Part shown: one piece after another, positions 55,106-62,184 of the stretch
Layout: every line of letters begins with the position of its first letter
Numbering within the stretch: position 1 is the stretch's first letter
Source: an uncultured Paludibaculum sp.
GTDB lineage: Bacteria > Acidobacteriota > Terriglobia > Bryobacterales > Bryobacteraceae
Reading direction: 5' to 3'
DNA: 64,000 bases
Assembly (NCBI RefSeq): GCF_963665245.1
Contig: NZ_OY762269.1
Location: 1,054,001 to 1,118,000 of the forward strand
Translations under genes and position numbers: made by a program
Notes under the pieces: generated by a model
What the model saw: only the letters and a program-made list of their open reading frames with translations
Told to the model about the DNA's origin: nothing
The model's database searches: none

Positions 55106-55600
55106 TTAGGGCTTCTTGATTTCCTTCTCGTAGTACTCCCGGAATCGCTTGTTGATGTCGTCCCGGACCGCGCGGAACACTGTCAGCTTCTCGGCATCCG
55201 TCCCGCTTGCCTTTGCGGGATCCGGGAATCCGATGTGTGTGCGCACTCCGACCTTGCCACGGAAGGCAGGGCAGGACTTGTCCGCGTCGTCGCATACCGT
55301 AATCACGTAGTCGAAGGACAGGTTGATGAATTGGCTGACACTCTTTGGAGTCCCGCCAGAGATGTCGATACCCACTTCGCGCATTGCCTGGATCGCAAAA
55401 GGATTGACCCGAGCAGCGGGCTTTGTGCCCGCGGAGAATACCTGCAGTCGGGGATCAAACGACTCCAGGAAGCCTGCTGCCATTTGGCTCCTGGCCGAAT
55501 TGCCAGTGCACAGCACAAGAACACGAGCTTTGCCCGCGTCCGCCGCGGGCATCGTAGCTGCGAGCAGACACACCAATACCATCAGTTGCGCGATGCGCAT
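55106..55600 (-). CDS. Arsenate reductase-like protein with signal peptide
   Basis: A 164-residue paralogue of the next gene. The catalytic loop 'CTGNSARSQM' (Cys31) and the redox pair Cys103/Cys110 in 'TVCDDADKSCP' are intact, so the enzyme should be active. Unlike arsC, it starts with a clear signal peptide ('QLMVLVCLLAATMPAADAG'), predicting export to the periplasm. That is odd for detoxification, because arsenite would form outside the cytosol. It may have another substrate or work with an outer redox partner. First intact gene after a broken arsR. Confidence 0.85.
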   Translation of the reverse strand: MRIAQLMVLVCLLAATMPAADAGKARVLVLCTGNSARSQMAAGFLESFDPRLQVFSAGTKPAARVNPFAIQAMREVGIDISGGTPKSVSQFINLSFDYVITVCDDADKSCPAFRGKVGVRTHIGFPDPAKASGTDAEKLTVFRAVRDDINKRFREYYEKEIKKP

Positions 55601-55614
55601 TGTTGGAGCCCTCT

Positions 55615-55822
55615 CTACTTACAGAGTTGAACGATCTCTTCAGCCGTGATCATTTTGTTCCTCGCGCAGCATTCCACGCAAAGGAACGTAAGCAACTCAC
55701 AAAAACATAGGTGTTAGCGCTGTAGCGCAGGTTATGATGCGGAGTCTGGGTTCGGTCCCAATGGCGGCGAGCATGTCCACGAAGCGGACTGTTTGGTCTT
55801 CCTGAACCATTAGCTCCTTCAT
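55615..55822 (-). pseudogene. arsR: arsR remnant with internal deletion and frameshift
   Basis: Two separate pieces of one ArsR-type repressor are visible. From the ATG at 55822 the frame gives a typical N-terminus with 'AAIGTEPRLRI' and runs into TGA at 55699-55697 after 41 codons. In the next frame the C-terminus follows: 'FLCVECCARNK' and 'EEIVQLCK', ending in TAG at 55617-55615. The recognition helix region, about 45 to 50 codons of a normal gene, is absent. The remnant lies between an intact operator-like palindrome and the arsenate reductase genes. Confidence 0.75.
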
Positions 55823-55844
55823 TATTTCCAAGATAACAGAAATA
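55823..55844. promoter_or_regulatory. ArsR-type operator-like inverted repeat
   Basis: TATTTC (55823-55828) and GAAATA (55839-55844) form a 6-bp palindrome separated by 10 bases, directly before the ATG of the broken arsR. The position and ATTTC...GAAAT pattern are those expected of an ars operator. It may still bind an ArsR encoded elsewhere. Confidence 0.45.
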
Positions 55845-56526
55845 TGGAACATGTCAAGCGGATAGATTGGCTCGGGTGCTGCTGCACCAGGTCGCTGGGT
55901 TCAACTCGAGTCGGCAGTCCTCGCGAACCGCGCGATCATCCCAGCGGGCAAAGTGCCGACGGCTGAGGATCTGCGGATGAGGATCTTGCGATGCTCACTG
56001 GTCGAAGTGCTGGTCATGCTCACGGTCCGCGCGGCCTGCAATCGTACCTATCACTGGTTCGCGTTTGAGCCCGCGTTGGGACTATTGCCGTCTCGGCTGG
56101 ATCCTGTGGCGGTAAACCTACATGGGAAACTGCTGTCAGCCTGCTCCGGTGCCAGCTCCAGCGGCGCTTCGGACGGTGAGTGTCCGAGGAGTACGTCGAA
56201 CTCTCTAGCCAGAGGAGCTTCGAATTCTCTGAGGTGCCGGGTGGGGCCGGAAGTGAGAGCCCGCGGCTGCCCGCAGCTCTCATGAATGATCAAGCCAATC
56301 ATAGAATACCAAGTTAAATTATTGAAAACAAGACTAGATTTTTGTCCCTCATTCGCTTAGCATCGACCTCACCAAGCACCATTCCTGGTTGTGAAGCATC
56401 GCCCTCCGGAGGGGTTACCTGCGGCACGGGGCTGTGGGAGAACCATGCCTGAGCGGAGAGCCGCAGCCGGAGAGACGGGCGCTTTTTCGACACGGCCTTT
56501 CCATTCAGATCCCAAGGGAGGACTTC
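55845..56526. other. Gap of about 680 bases without a recognisable gene
   Basis: Open frames here (for example plus strand 55953-56285, minus strand 56051-56302) lack ribosome sites, hydrophobic or domain patterns and family matches. A patch at 56290-56350 is clearly AT-rich relative to the window and is a plausible place for the promoter of the phosphotransferase gene. The lack of genes next to a broken arsR suggests decayed, transferred DNA. Confidence 0.5.
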
Positions 56527-57564
56527 ATGATTCCGCAAGAGAAGTGCGAGGCAGTGACCCGCGGTCTGCGCGAGGCTTTCGGAGTATCAAAGTTCGAGGA
56601 CATCTCGAAGCTCACCGGGGGGCATACCTCGTCCCTCGTCTTTCGCATCGTCGTGGGCGGCTCGCCATACGTGTTGAAGATCATCACGCGTACAGAGGAT
56701 CCTACGCGCCACTACACCAGCATGAAGGCGGCGGCGGAAGCCGGTGTGGCGCCGCGTGTCTGGTACACCAGCATCGAGGACAGGATTTCGATCACGGATT
56801 TTGTCGAGGCCAAACCTCTTGCGATATCGGAGGCGCTGATCAAGTTGCCAGCTCTGCTGCGGACGCTGCATGCGCTGCCGCCCTTCGGTCGGGCTCCTTT
56901 CAACACCACATGTACGTTCCTGCTCAACAAAGGACCGGCCTTGGACGGGTTCCTCCAGAAGTTTCGAACTGACAATATCCTGCCCAAAGCCGAAAGCGAG
57001 GAGTTCTTCGCCCGGTATACGGAAGTGGCCGCAGTTTACCCGTATGACGACGGGGAGATGGTGTCGAGCCACAACGACGTATTCAAACCGGACAACGTGC
57101 TTTTCGATGGACAACGCGTGTGGCTGGTGGACTGGGAAGCTGCGTTCCTGAACGACCGGTATGCCGACCTGGCAGTGCTTGCGAATCACGTAGTCACGAA
57201 TGACGACGAGGAGACGGTCTACCTTCAGGAATACTTTGGCGCGACGCCCGATCGTTACCAGCGAGCCCGATTCCATCTGATGCAGCAGCTCGCCCATTTG
57301 TTCTACTCCATGGTCTTCCTCTCTCTGGGTTCGGCGGGCCAGCCGGTCGATTGGAGTAGAGCCGTGCCCGGCTTCGACGACTATCATCGGCGCATGTGGG
57401 CTAGGGAAGTTGACCTGGCGGACAACGATGTGCGGCTTACCTACGGCCGGGTTCACTGGGAGCGGGTTGTACAAAACGTGCGGCAGGCACGATACAAAGA
57501 AGCCCTCAGAATTGTTTCTCAGCCGGAACCAACAGCGAAGGTCATCGCGCTCCGGTCTCTGTGA
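56527..57564 (+). CDS. APH/choline kinase-type phosphotransferase
   Basis: A 345-residue kinase-fold protein. The nucleotide loop region is 'LTGGHTSSLVFRIVVGG', followed by the ATP-binding lysine in 'PYVLKIITR', the catalytic loop 'SHNDVFKPDNVLFDG' (H-x-D-x(4)-N) and 'VWLVDWEAAF' with the metal-binding Asp. It phosphorylates a small hydroxylated compound (aminoglycoside, choline or a sugar); the substrate cannot be told. GGGAGG 5 bases before the ATG at 56527 decides the start over a longer frame from 56434. Confidence 0.85.
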   Translation: MIPQEKCEAVTRGLREAFGVSKFEDISKLTGGHTSSLVFRIVVGGSPYVLKIITRTEDPTRHYTSMKAAAEAGVAPRVWYTSIEDRISITDFVEAKPLAISEALIKLPALLRTLHALPPFGRAPFNTTCTFLLNKGPALDGFLQKFRTDNILPKAESEEFFARYTEVAAVYPYDDGEMVSSHNDVFKPDNVLFDGQRVWLVDWEAAFLNDRYADLAVLANHVVTNDDEETVYLQEYFGATPDRYQRARFHLMQQLAHLFYSMVFLSLGSAGQPVDWSRAVPGFDDYHRRMWAREVDLADNDVRLTYGRVHWERVVQNVRQARYKEALRIVSQPEPTAKVIALRSL

Positions 57565-57570
57565 ATTGTG

Positions 57571-57614
57571 CATAAGGACTCGCTTATGTAATGCTACATA
57601 AGCAATCTCTTATG
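57571..57614 (+). promoter_or_regulatory. Two identical-half palindromes, probable ArsR operators
   Basis: CATAAG-N6-CTTATG occurs twice, at 57571-57588 and 57597-57614, with centres 26 bases apart, about 2.5 helical turns. The second copy contains the ATG (57612-57614) of the following arsR-family gene, so repressor binding would block initiation as well as transcription. The regular spacing suggests co-operative binding of two dimers. Confidence 0.75.
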
Positions 57615-57980
57615 CATCATTCGCCCAATACAGTCTTCAAGGCGGTTGCCCATCCCGCGCGCCGGAGAATCATCGACCTGCTGTCGCATTCGCCGTGTAC
57701 GGTCAAGGAGCTGACGGCGTCTTTCACGATGTCTCAGCCAGCCGTCTCCCAGCATCTTCGCGAATTGCGCGACGCCGGGCTCGTTGCCTCCGAGACGTTC
57801 GGTCCTGAACACCGCTATCGGCTGATCGCAAATCCCCTGCAGCAGGTGTTCGAGTGGACGGCGCAGTACAAACACTTCTTCGATCCCTCCGGCCACGCAT
57901 GGTCGTTTACGCCGGCTGCACCGGACCCCAAGCAGCCCATCGGCGGCAAAAGGAAAGGTGGTCCGCGCAATGGCAGTTGA
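57612..57980 (+). CDS. ArsR-family transcriptional repressor (metal-independent type)
   Basis: A 122-residue winged-helix protein: 'TVFKAVAHPARRRIIDLL', 'CTVKELTASFTMSQPAVSQH', 'LRELRDAGLVASETFGPEHR', here in pieces. No cysteine pair of metal-sensing members is seen; it resembles the SdpR/phage-repressor-like group that often precedes VOC or SRPBCC genes. An alternative ATG lies at 57591, between the operators. It overlaps the VOC gene start by 11 bases and probably represses the three-gene operon. Confidence 0.88.
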   Translation: MHHSPNTVFKAVAHPARRRIIDLLSHSPCTVKELTASFTMSQPAVSQHLRELRDAGLVASETFGPEHRYRLIANPLQQVFEWTAQYKHFFDPSGHAWSFTPAAPDPKQPIGGKRKGGPRNGS

Positions 57981-58473
57981 AGGTTCGACGCCTGATCCCG
58001 GAGTGATCGTGCCTCATCTGGTAGTGCGCGACATGCCGGAGGCGCTTGATTTCTATACCAGCGCGTTCTCGGCCCGCGTTCTCTATCGCTCCGTCTCGCC
58101 GAGTGGTCAAGGGGAGCACGTCCACCTGCAAGTCTGGTCGTCGCTCATCCAACTCTCCACGGAGGAGCCTGACTACGAGCATCGCCGGATGGCCGGTGCG
58201 TTCCTGGCCTCGCCGGAGACCCTTCGAGGGACAAGTTGCGTCTTCCAGGTCGCTGTTCCGGACGTTGACGCAGCCTATCAACGGGCAGTCGATCACGGAG
58301 CACTTCCAGCCATGCCGCCGGTGGATATGTTTTGGGGTGATCGCTATGGCTGGGTGCGCCATCCCTTTGGCCACATGTGGGCGCTTTGTACCATTCAGGA
58401 AGTGCTGACGCCCGATGAAGTTGCCGCTAGGATGCGCGCATTCTCTTCTCAGATGAAAGGACATGAGGAATGA
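57970..58473 (+). CDS. VOC-superfamily (glyoxalase/PhnB-like) protein
   Basis: A 167-residue vicinal-oxygen-chelate protein: 'VIVPHLVVRDMPEALDFYTS', 'TSCVFQVAVPDVDAAYQRAV', 'MFWGDRYGWVRHPFGHMWAL'. 'DRYGWVRHPFGHMW' is the PhnB-like signature. The metal-binding residues are only partly evident. Probably an antibiotic-binding, glyoxalase-like or isomerase protein. It overlaps arsR and shares 4 bases with the next gene, hence one operon. Confidence 0.85.
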   Translation: MAVEGSTPDPGVIVPHLVVRDMPEALDFYTSAFSARVLYRSVSPSGQGEHVHLQVWSSLIQLSTEEPDYEHRRMAGAFLASPETLRGTSCVFQVAVPDVDAAYQRAVDHGALPAMPPVDMFWGDRYGWVRHPFGHMWALCTIQEVLTPDEVAARMRAFSSQMKGHEE

Positions 58474-58997
58474 TCAAGGAACTGATTTCGGCCGTGATGA
58501 TCTGTGGTGCGCTCTGCGCGCAGCAGCGGCCTGCCCAAAGCTCATCGGCCGATTCATGGCAGGCGTTGCGGTTCCTCGTAGGTACGTGGGAGTCGAAGAC
58601 GCACGGCGGATCGGCCAACGCCGAGAGCTCCGGAACCTACACCTTTCAATTGGAGTTGCGAGACCACGTCCTTGCCCGGCACGCCGCGCCGGTTGCCTGT
58701 AAAGGCCCTGCCGGGTTCGATTGCCAGCATGGGGATCTGCTTTACATCTACCAGGACGCTCCGGGGCAGCCGCGGAAGGCGATCTACTTCGACAATGAAG
58801 GGCACGTGATTCACTACACCGTCACCACCCCTGAGCCGAACATGGCTGTCCTCCTTTCCGATCCAGCACAACCCGGCCCCCAGTTCCGGCTCACCTACGG
58901 GCTGAAGGGCGGCGTGATGGAGGGAAAGTTCCAGATACGCGTGCCGGGGCAGGACGACTTCCGACCCTATTTGGAATGGGGCGGAGCGAAGAAATGA
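58470..58997 (+). CDS. Exported beta-barrel protein of unknown function
   Basis: A 175-residue protein with signal peptide 'ISAVMICGALCAQQ' and a lipocalin-like pattern 'LRFLVGTWESKTHGG', 'GTYTFQLELRDHVLAR', 'YFDNEGHVIHYTV', similar to DUF1579/heme-binding-barrel proteins. The start codon overlaps the VOC stop (ATGA). Such proteins are often paired with ArsR regulators and bind small ligands; the ligand is not known. Confidence 0.72.
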   Translation: MIKELISAVMICGALCAQQRPAQSSSADSWQALRFLVGTWESKTHGGSANAESSGTYTFQLELRDHVLARHAAPVACKGPAGFDCQHGDLLYIYQDAPGQPRKAIYFDNEGHVIHYTVTTPEPNMAVLLSDPAQPGPQFRLTYGLKGGVMEGKFQIRVPGQDDFRPYLEWGGAKK

Positions 58998-59153
58998 TGT
59001 TCTGAGTGGAGGTCGCAAAGGGGCTGGCACGGCTGACTGGCCGCGGCGCGGGTCAGTGCCACCGACACGTAGTCGAAAGCTGCTCTGCGTCCGAGGTGAA
59101 ACGCCGTCCGCCGCCGCGTCAGGTCGACAACAGCATTCAGGCCTCATCAGAAA

Positions 59154-59891
59154 TCAGCGGTCCGCAACAAACTCCGCCGCGACAACTGCCGGATGCTTCG
59201 TGCGGGCGTTCCGAAGCGTCCGCATGATCGTGGCGTTGCGAAATCCCGCGGCGCGGAATTCGTCAAGGAATGCACCTGCATCCTTCGCGCCGGCAATTCA
59301 CGAGAACCAGTTATCGTTGCCGGACCTTAGGTGCTCAGGCAAGGGGGCACTCAGCACCAGTTCCGCACCCGAAACATGGCCTCCTGGACGAACCACGCGG
59401 CCCAGCTCACGGAATATCTCTTCTCGAAATGGGTTGAGGTTGAAAATGCCATTGACCAGGGCGACATCGACCGACGAATCGGGGAATGGCAGTTGCTCGG
59501 CGGAGGCGCGCACAAACGACACCTGCGAAAGCCCGAGCCGCCTGGCGGAACGTCGTGCCCGGTCGAGCATGCCCTCACTAAAATCGATTCCGACCACGCG
59601 ACCTCTTCGCCTCACTCGCTGCGCTGCGATGAGGCTGTCCAGACCGGCACCGCAACCCAAATCGATCACGTCCAGTCCGTCACGGAGGGGCGCCTGCAGA
59701 GAAACGCTCGACACACCGGCGAAGGCAGCGACGGCTTCATCCGGAAGTGCGCGCAACAGATCATCCGGGTATCCAAGGTCGCGAGCAAAGACGGCACCTA
59801 CGGGAAACGGATGTCTCCCGTCAGGGGCGTCGGCCGCGGCCGAGTAGGCCCTGCGCACTGACTCCCGCAACTCGTGTGAGCTCGTCGTCAC
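59154..59891 (-). CDS. Selenocysteine-containing ArsM-like SAM methyltransferase
   Basis: A 245-residue methyltransferase if the in-frame TGA (59300-59298) is read as Sec198. Before it: 'RRAYSAAADAPDGRHPFPVG', 'VIDLGCGAGLDSLIA' (SAM loop), 'VVGIDFSEGML' and 'NWFS'. After it: 'IAGAKDAGAFLDEFRAAGF' to 'FVADR' and TGA at 59156-59154. The 47 codons after the TGA continue the family fold, so this is not a random read-through. In arsenite methyltransferases this position is an arsenic-binding Cys in a C-x-x-G-A-L context (human AS3MT Cys156). There is one other Cys, in the SAM loop. It lies 37 bases after an ArsR-rhodanese gene. Start GTG 59891 chosen after the upstream stop. A dead gene is the alternative. 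Confidence 0.85.
59250..59300 (-). promoter_or_regulatory. Bacterial SECIS-like hairpin after the in-frame TGA
   Basis: Reading on the minus strand, 12 bases after the TGA an upper stem forms between 59285-59278 and 59273-59265 (8 bp, one bulged T at 59270 or 59269) around the apical loop AGGT (59277-59274). The base is closed by GGCGCG (59291-59286) with CGCGCC (59255-59250). The GG-U apical loop lies 21 bases after the TGA, within the range used by SelB; in E. coli fdhF it is 18. The loop and stem resemble fdhF closely (T-G-C-A-G-G-T). Confidence 0.75.
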
Positions 59892-59928
59892 GTTCTGCCC
59901 GCCACTTCGACCGTATTTGAAGCGGACG

Positions 59929-60603
59929 TCATCTCGGCGCCTCGCCCACGGCCACAGGCAATCCATTGGCCCGCCAGTCGGGGACTCCATCTTCCAGCCG
60001 GACAGCCCGAAAACCCTGAGAGCGCAGTAGTCTTACAGCCTCGACCGCCAGGACGCAGTAGGGGCCCCGGCAATAGGCGACGACTTCCCGGTCACGCGGG
60101 AGCATCGTGAGCTGCGTTTCGAGTTCCTTGAGTGGAATGGACAGGGCACCGGGAATATGGCCCGCCCGATACTCTTCTCTCGGGCGAACGTCCAGCACGA
60201 TCACTTCGGCCCGGCGTACGCGGTTCAGCAGTGCCTCTTTGTCGACCGGTTCCATCGACCCGCGATCGGTGTTGAACTGCCGGACAATCGCGTCGATTTC
60301 CGCGAGGCGGCTCTCGGCGAGCGTGCGCAGTCCCCGGTAGAAATCGCAGACCTGCTCGTCGGCGAGGCGATAGGTCACAAACACGCCTTCCTTCACCGTC
60401 TCGACCAATCGAGCCGAATGTAGGACTCGAAGATGCTGAGAGGCATTGGCGACGCTCAATCCGGCTTCGCGCGCAAGCGCCTCAACTGTTCGCGGCCCCT
60501 GGCACAAGAGGTCCAGCAGTTCCAGTCTGGGCGGACTACCAACCGCCCTGCCGATGCGGGCGAGTTGCTCATAGACGGCTTTTTTTAGCGACGTTCCAGC
60601 CAT
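59929..60603 (-). CDS. ArsR-type repressor fused to a rhodanese domain
   Basis: A 224-residue protein. Residues 1-100 form a winged helix ('LKKAVYEQLARIGRAVGSPPR', 'LELLDLLCQGPRTVEALAREA', in pieces), and residues 115-224 a rhodanese domain with 'VIVLDVRPREEYRAGHIPGA' and the active loop Cys178 in 'YCRGPYCVLA' (with Cys183). Rhodaneses carry persulfide, so the fusion suggests a redox or sulfur/selenium-responsive regulator. It is divergent from the nucleoside phosphorylase gene and 37 bases upstream of the seleno-methyltransferase, which it probably controls. Confidence 0.92.
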   Translation of the reverse strand: MAGTSLKKAVYEQLARIGRAVGSPPRLELLDLLCQGPRTVEALAREAGLSVANASQHLRVLHSARLVETVKEGVFVTYRLADEQVCDFYRGLRTLAESRLAEIDAIVRQFNTDRGSMEPVDKEALLNRVRRAEVIVLDVRPREEYRAGHIPGALSIPLKELETQLTMLPRDREVVAYCRGPYCVLAVEAVRLLRSQGFRAVRLEDGVPDWRANGLPVAVGEAPR

Positions 60604-60640
60604 GCAACGCTCAGGATACTCTGAGTGTAGGTCACTATCA

Positions 60641-60671
60641 TCAAATAATCAATTGAGTGATTGAATATAAT
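60641..60671. promoter_or_regulatory. Shared palindromic operator and -10 box
   Basis: An imperfect 24-bp palindrome at 60641-60664 is centred on TCAATTGA (18 of 24 positions symmetric), with TATAAT at 60666-60671 directly after it on the plus strand. It sits in the 96-base gap between the ArsR-rhodanese and nucleoside phosphorylase genes and would let one repressor control both directions. This AT-rich patch stands out from the GC-rich flanks. Confidence 0.6.
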
Positions 60672-60699
60672 ACTTTGCATCTGCTATACCGGAGACTTC

Positions 60700-61527
60700 A
60701 TGAGCCAACCTCCCATCCCATTGCTCGACCACCTGCTTGGGCAGCCCTCGGCTTTCACGCCCGAAGACCTGATCGCCGCGGTTCGAGCGGAGCGTGCCCT
60801 GCCAGACAAGCCGGTTCCACCGGTCTGTGTTCTCGATTTCGACGGCGATCTGACCGACTGGCTCGTGTCCGTGCGGGCGGTGCTGCCTTGCGCTGACTGG
60901 GGGTGCTTTCACACGAAGATGTACGTGCTCGATGTCGATGGCATGTCCTGCGGCATCATTCCCCGCACCATCGGGGGCCCATACGCCGTCCTGGTCGCCG
61001 AGCAACTGGCCTCCTCCGGCGCGCGAGTTGCTTTGGGATTAACGTCTGCCGGTCGGGTCAGCCGCTCGCTCCCGGTGCCCAGTTTGGTGATTGCGACTCA
61101 GGCCATACGTGATGAAGGCACGTCCTACCACTACTTGGCACCGCAGGACGAGGCCCTGTGCCGGCCGGACGTCACCGACGCCCTTCTGAGCGAATTGAGC
61201 TCACTCGACCTGCCAGTGTCATCCGGTCTGGTGTGGACCACCGATGCGCCGTATCGGGAGACGCTGCAGCAACTGGAGCAGCACAGCGATGCTGGAGCTT
61301 TGGCCGTGGAGATGCAGGCCGCCTCGCTATTCGCCTTCGGCGCGGCGCGTCAATTCCCTGTCGGGGTGGTGGCACACGTCACGAACGCCGTCGGCCACAC
61401 GGAAGAGCAGTTTGACAAGGGTGAGGCTCAACTGAGCTTCGAGATTCTTAAGTCCATTTGCCGGGCTGGCCGCCGTATGTTGACGGGCTTGGAACGCGGC
61501 CGGAACATCGATTCACACACGGCGTGA
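60700..61527 (+). CDS. Nucleoside phosphorylase-like enzyme (PNP_UDP family)
   Basis: A 275-residue protein. Blocks: 'TIGGPYAVLVAEQLASSGAR', 'VWTTDAPYRETLQQLEQH' and 'GALAVEMQAASLFAFGA' match the purine/uridine nucleoside phosphorylase superfamily, and 'PCADWGCFHTKMY' is a less common N-terminal element. It could cleave adenine from SAH or methylthioadenosine, or a related nucleoside. GGAGA before the ATG at 60700 decides the start. It is divergent from an ArsR-rhodanese/methyltransferase unit, so it may recycle the SAH made by it, or act on a metalloid-nucleoside product (inference). Confidence 0.85.
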   Translation: MSQPPIPLLDHLLGQPSAFTPEDLIAAVRAERALPDKPVPPVCVLDFDGDLTDWLVSVRAVLPCADWGCFHTKMYVLDVDGMSCGIIPRTIGGPYAVLVAEQLASSGARVALGLTSAGRVSRSLPVPSLVIATQAIRDEGTSYHYLAPQDEALCRPDVTDALLSELSSLDLPVSSGLVWTTDAPYRETLQQLEQHSDAGALAVEMQAASLFAFGAARQFPVGVVAHVTNAVGHTEEQFDKGEAQLSFEILKSICRAGRRMLTGLERGRNIDSHTA

Positions 61528-61648
61528 CGCCCCCTCCGGCGCCCCGAAGCCCCTCAGCCCTTTGCGGCAGCGCCTTCGTGTCTCGGTCGACGAGTTCACA
61601 ACAGACCGGCCGCTTGCTCCCCCATCTCCGGCCAGGTCCACGTGGAAG

Positions 61649-61900
61649 CTACCGTGACTTTGCGACTCTCGCAAAATTCCGCTCAAAGAGCTCACGCGCC
61701 CGCTGCACGCCCTCCGGACTCAAAACCACCGATTTCGCTTTGCTCTTCGGGTCCGAAATGTACCCTTTGGTGTGCAGTCGGTCTAGGGCATCCCAGTCGT
61801 GCGACTTCCACGTGCGGGCGCCCCATTCATTCTCTTCGCAAATGGTCAGGCACAACAACGCCAGCACCATCTCATCGACTTTGTCTTGATCGTAGTCCAT
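61649..61900 (-). CDS. DUF6429-family protein
   Basis: An 83-residue acidic protein whose pattern 'DYDQDKVDEMVLALLCLT', 'WKSHDWDALDRLHTKGYI' and 'KAKSVVLSPEGVQRARELF' matches a small conserved family (DUF6429) of unknown function. The fold is winged-helix-like by its pattern. It has no obvious operon partner; the convergent phosphorylase gene ends 122 bases away. Confidence 0.85.
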   Translation of the reverse strand: MDYDQDKVDEMVLALLCLTICEENEWGARTWKSHDWDALDRLHTKGYISDPKSKAKSVVLSPEGVQRARELFERNFARVAKSR

Positions 61901-61903
61901 GCG

Positions 61904-62182
61904 TCACTCGCCTTCAGGCGCGATAATAACAAACCGGCGGGATGCCTTTGCCACGAACGCCGCTGTGATCCCACCGACCGGTTTGGTCCAAGGAAGTACC
62001 GTGTAACCCGCCGGGCTCTCAGCACGGAGGAAGTCGCCCCAGCCCGGCACGCTCTCGGTCTGGCCACCAACTATGAATCCCAGCCCCCTCAGCCAGTAAG
62101 GCGACCGCTCCGCCCCCACATGGATCGAGCGAAAGGTAGTGCACCGCGAAACTGATACACCGCATGGCCCGTGTCGGGTCAT
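61904..62182 (-). CDS. Possible small hypothetical protein
   Basis: A 92-codon frame that fills the space between the GlcG-like and DUF6429 genes on their strand. It ends in 'GGITAAFVAKASRRFVIIAPEGE'-like sequence, shown here as 'GITAAFVAKASRRFVII'. I see no signal peptide, domain or ribosome site. It may be a real small gene or chance, and the frame is only suggestive because the neighbours leave little room for anything else. Confidence 0.3.
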   Translation of the reverse strand: MTRHGPCGVSVSRCTTFRSIHVGAERSPYWLRGLGFIVGGQTESVPGWGDFLRAESPAGYTVLPWTKPVGGITAAFVAKASRRFVIIAPEGE

Positions 62183-62184
62183 GA

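Noticed and set aside
55953..56285. A 110-codon plus-strand frame in the gap before the phosphotransferase
   Set aside because: No ribosome site, domain or plausible protein composition; nothing similar was recognised on either strand.
59056..59847. A 263-codon plus-strand frame opposite the methyltransferase
   Set aside because: It would compete with the seleno-methyltransferase, but has Ser/Arg-rich antisense composition and no family match, whereas the minus strand shows a methyltransferase on both sides of the TGA.
59298..59990. Methyltransferase ending at the TGA as an ordinary 197-residue (or longer-start) protein
   Set aside because: The same frame continues with recognisable family residues up to a further stop, and a SECIS-like hairpin and selC are present. 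A truncated gene is possible but less economical.
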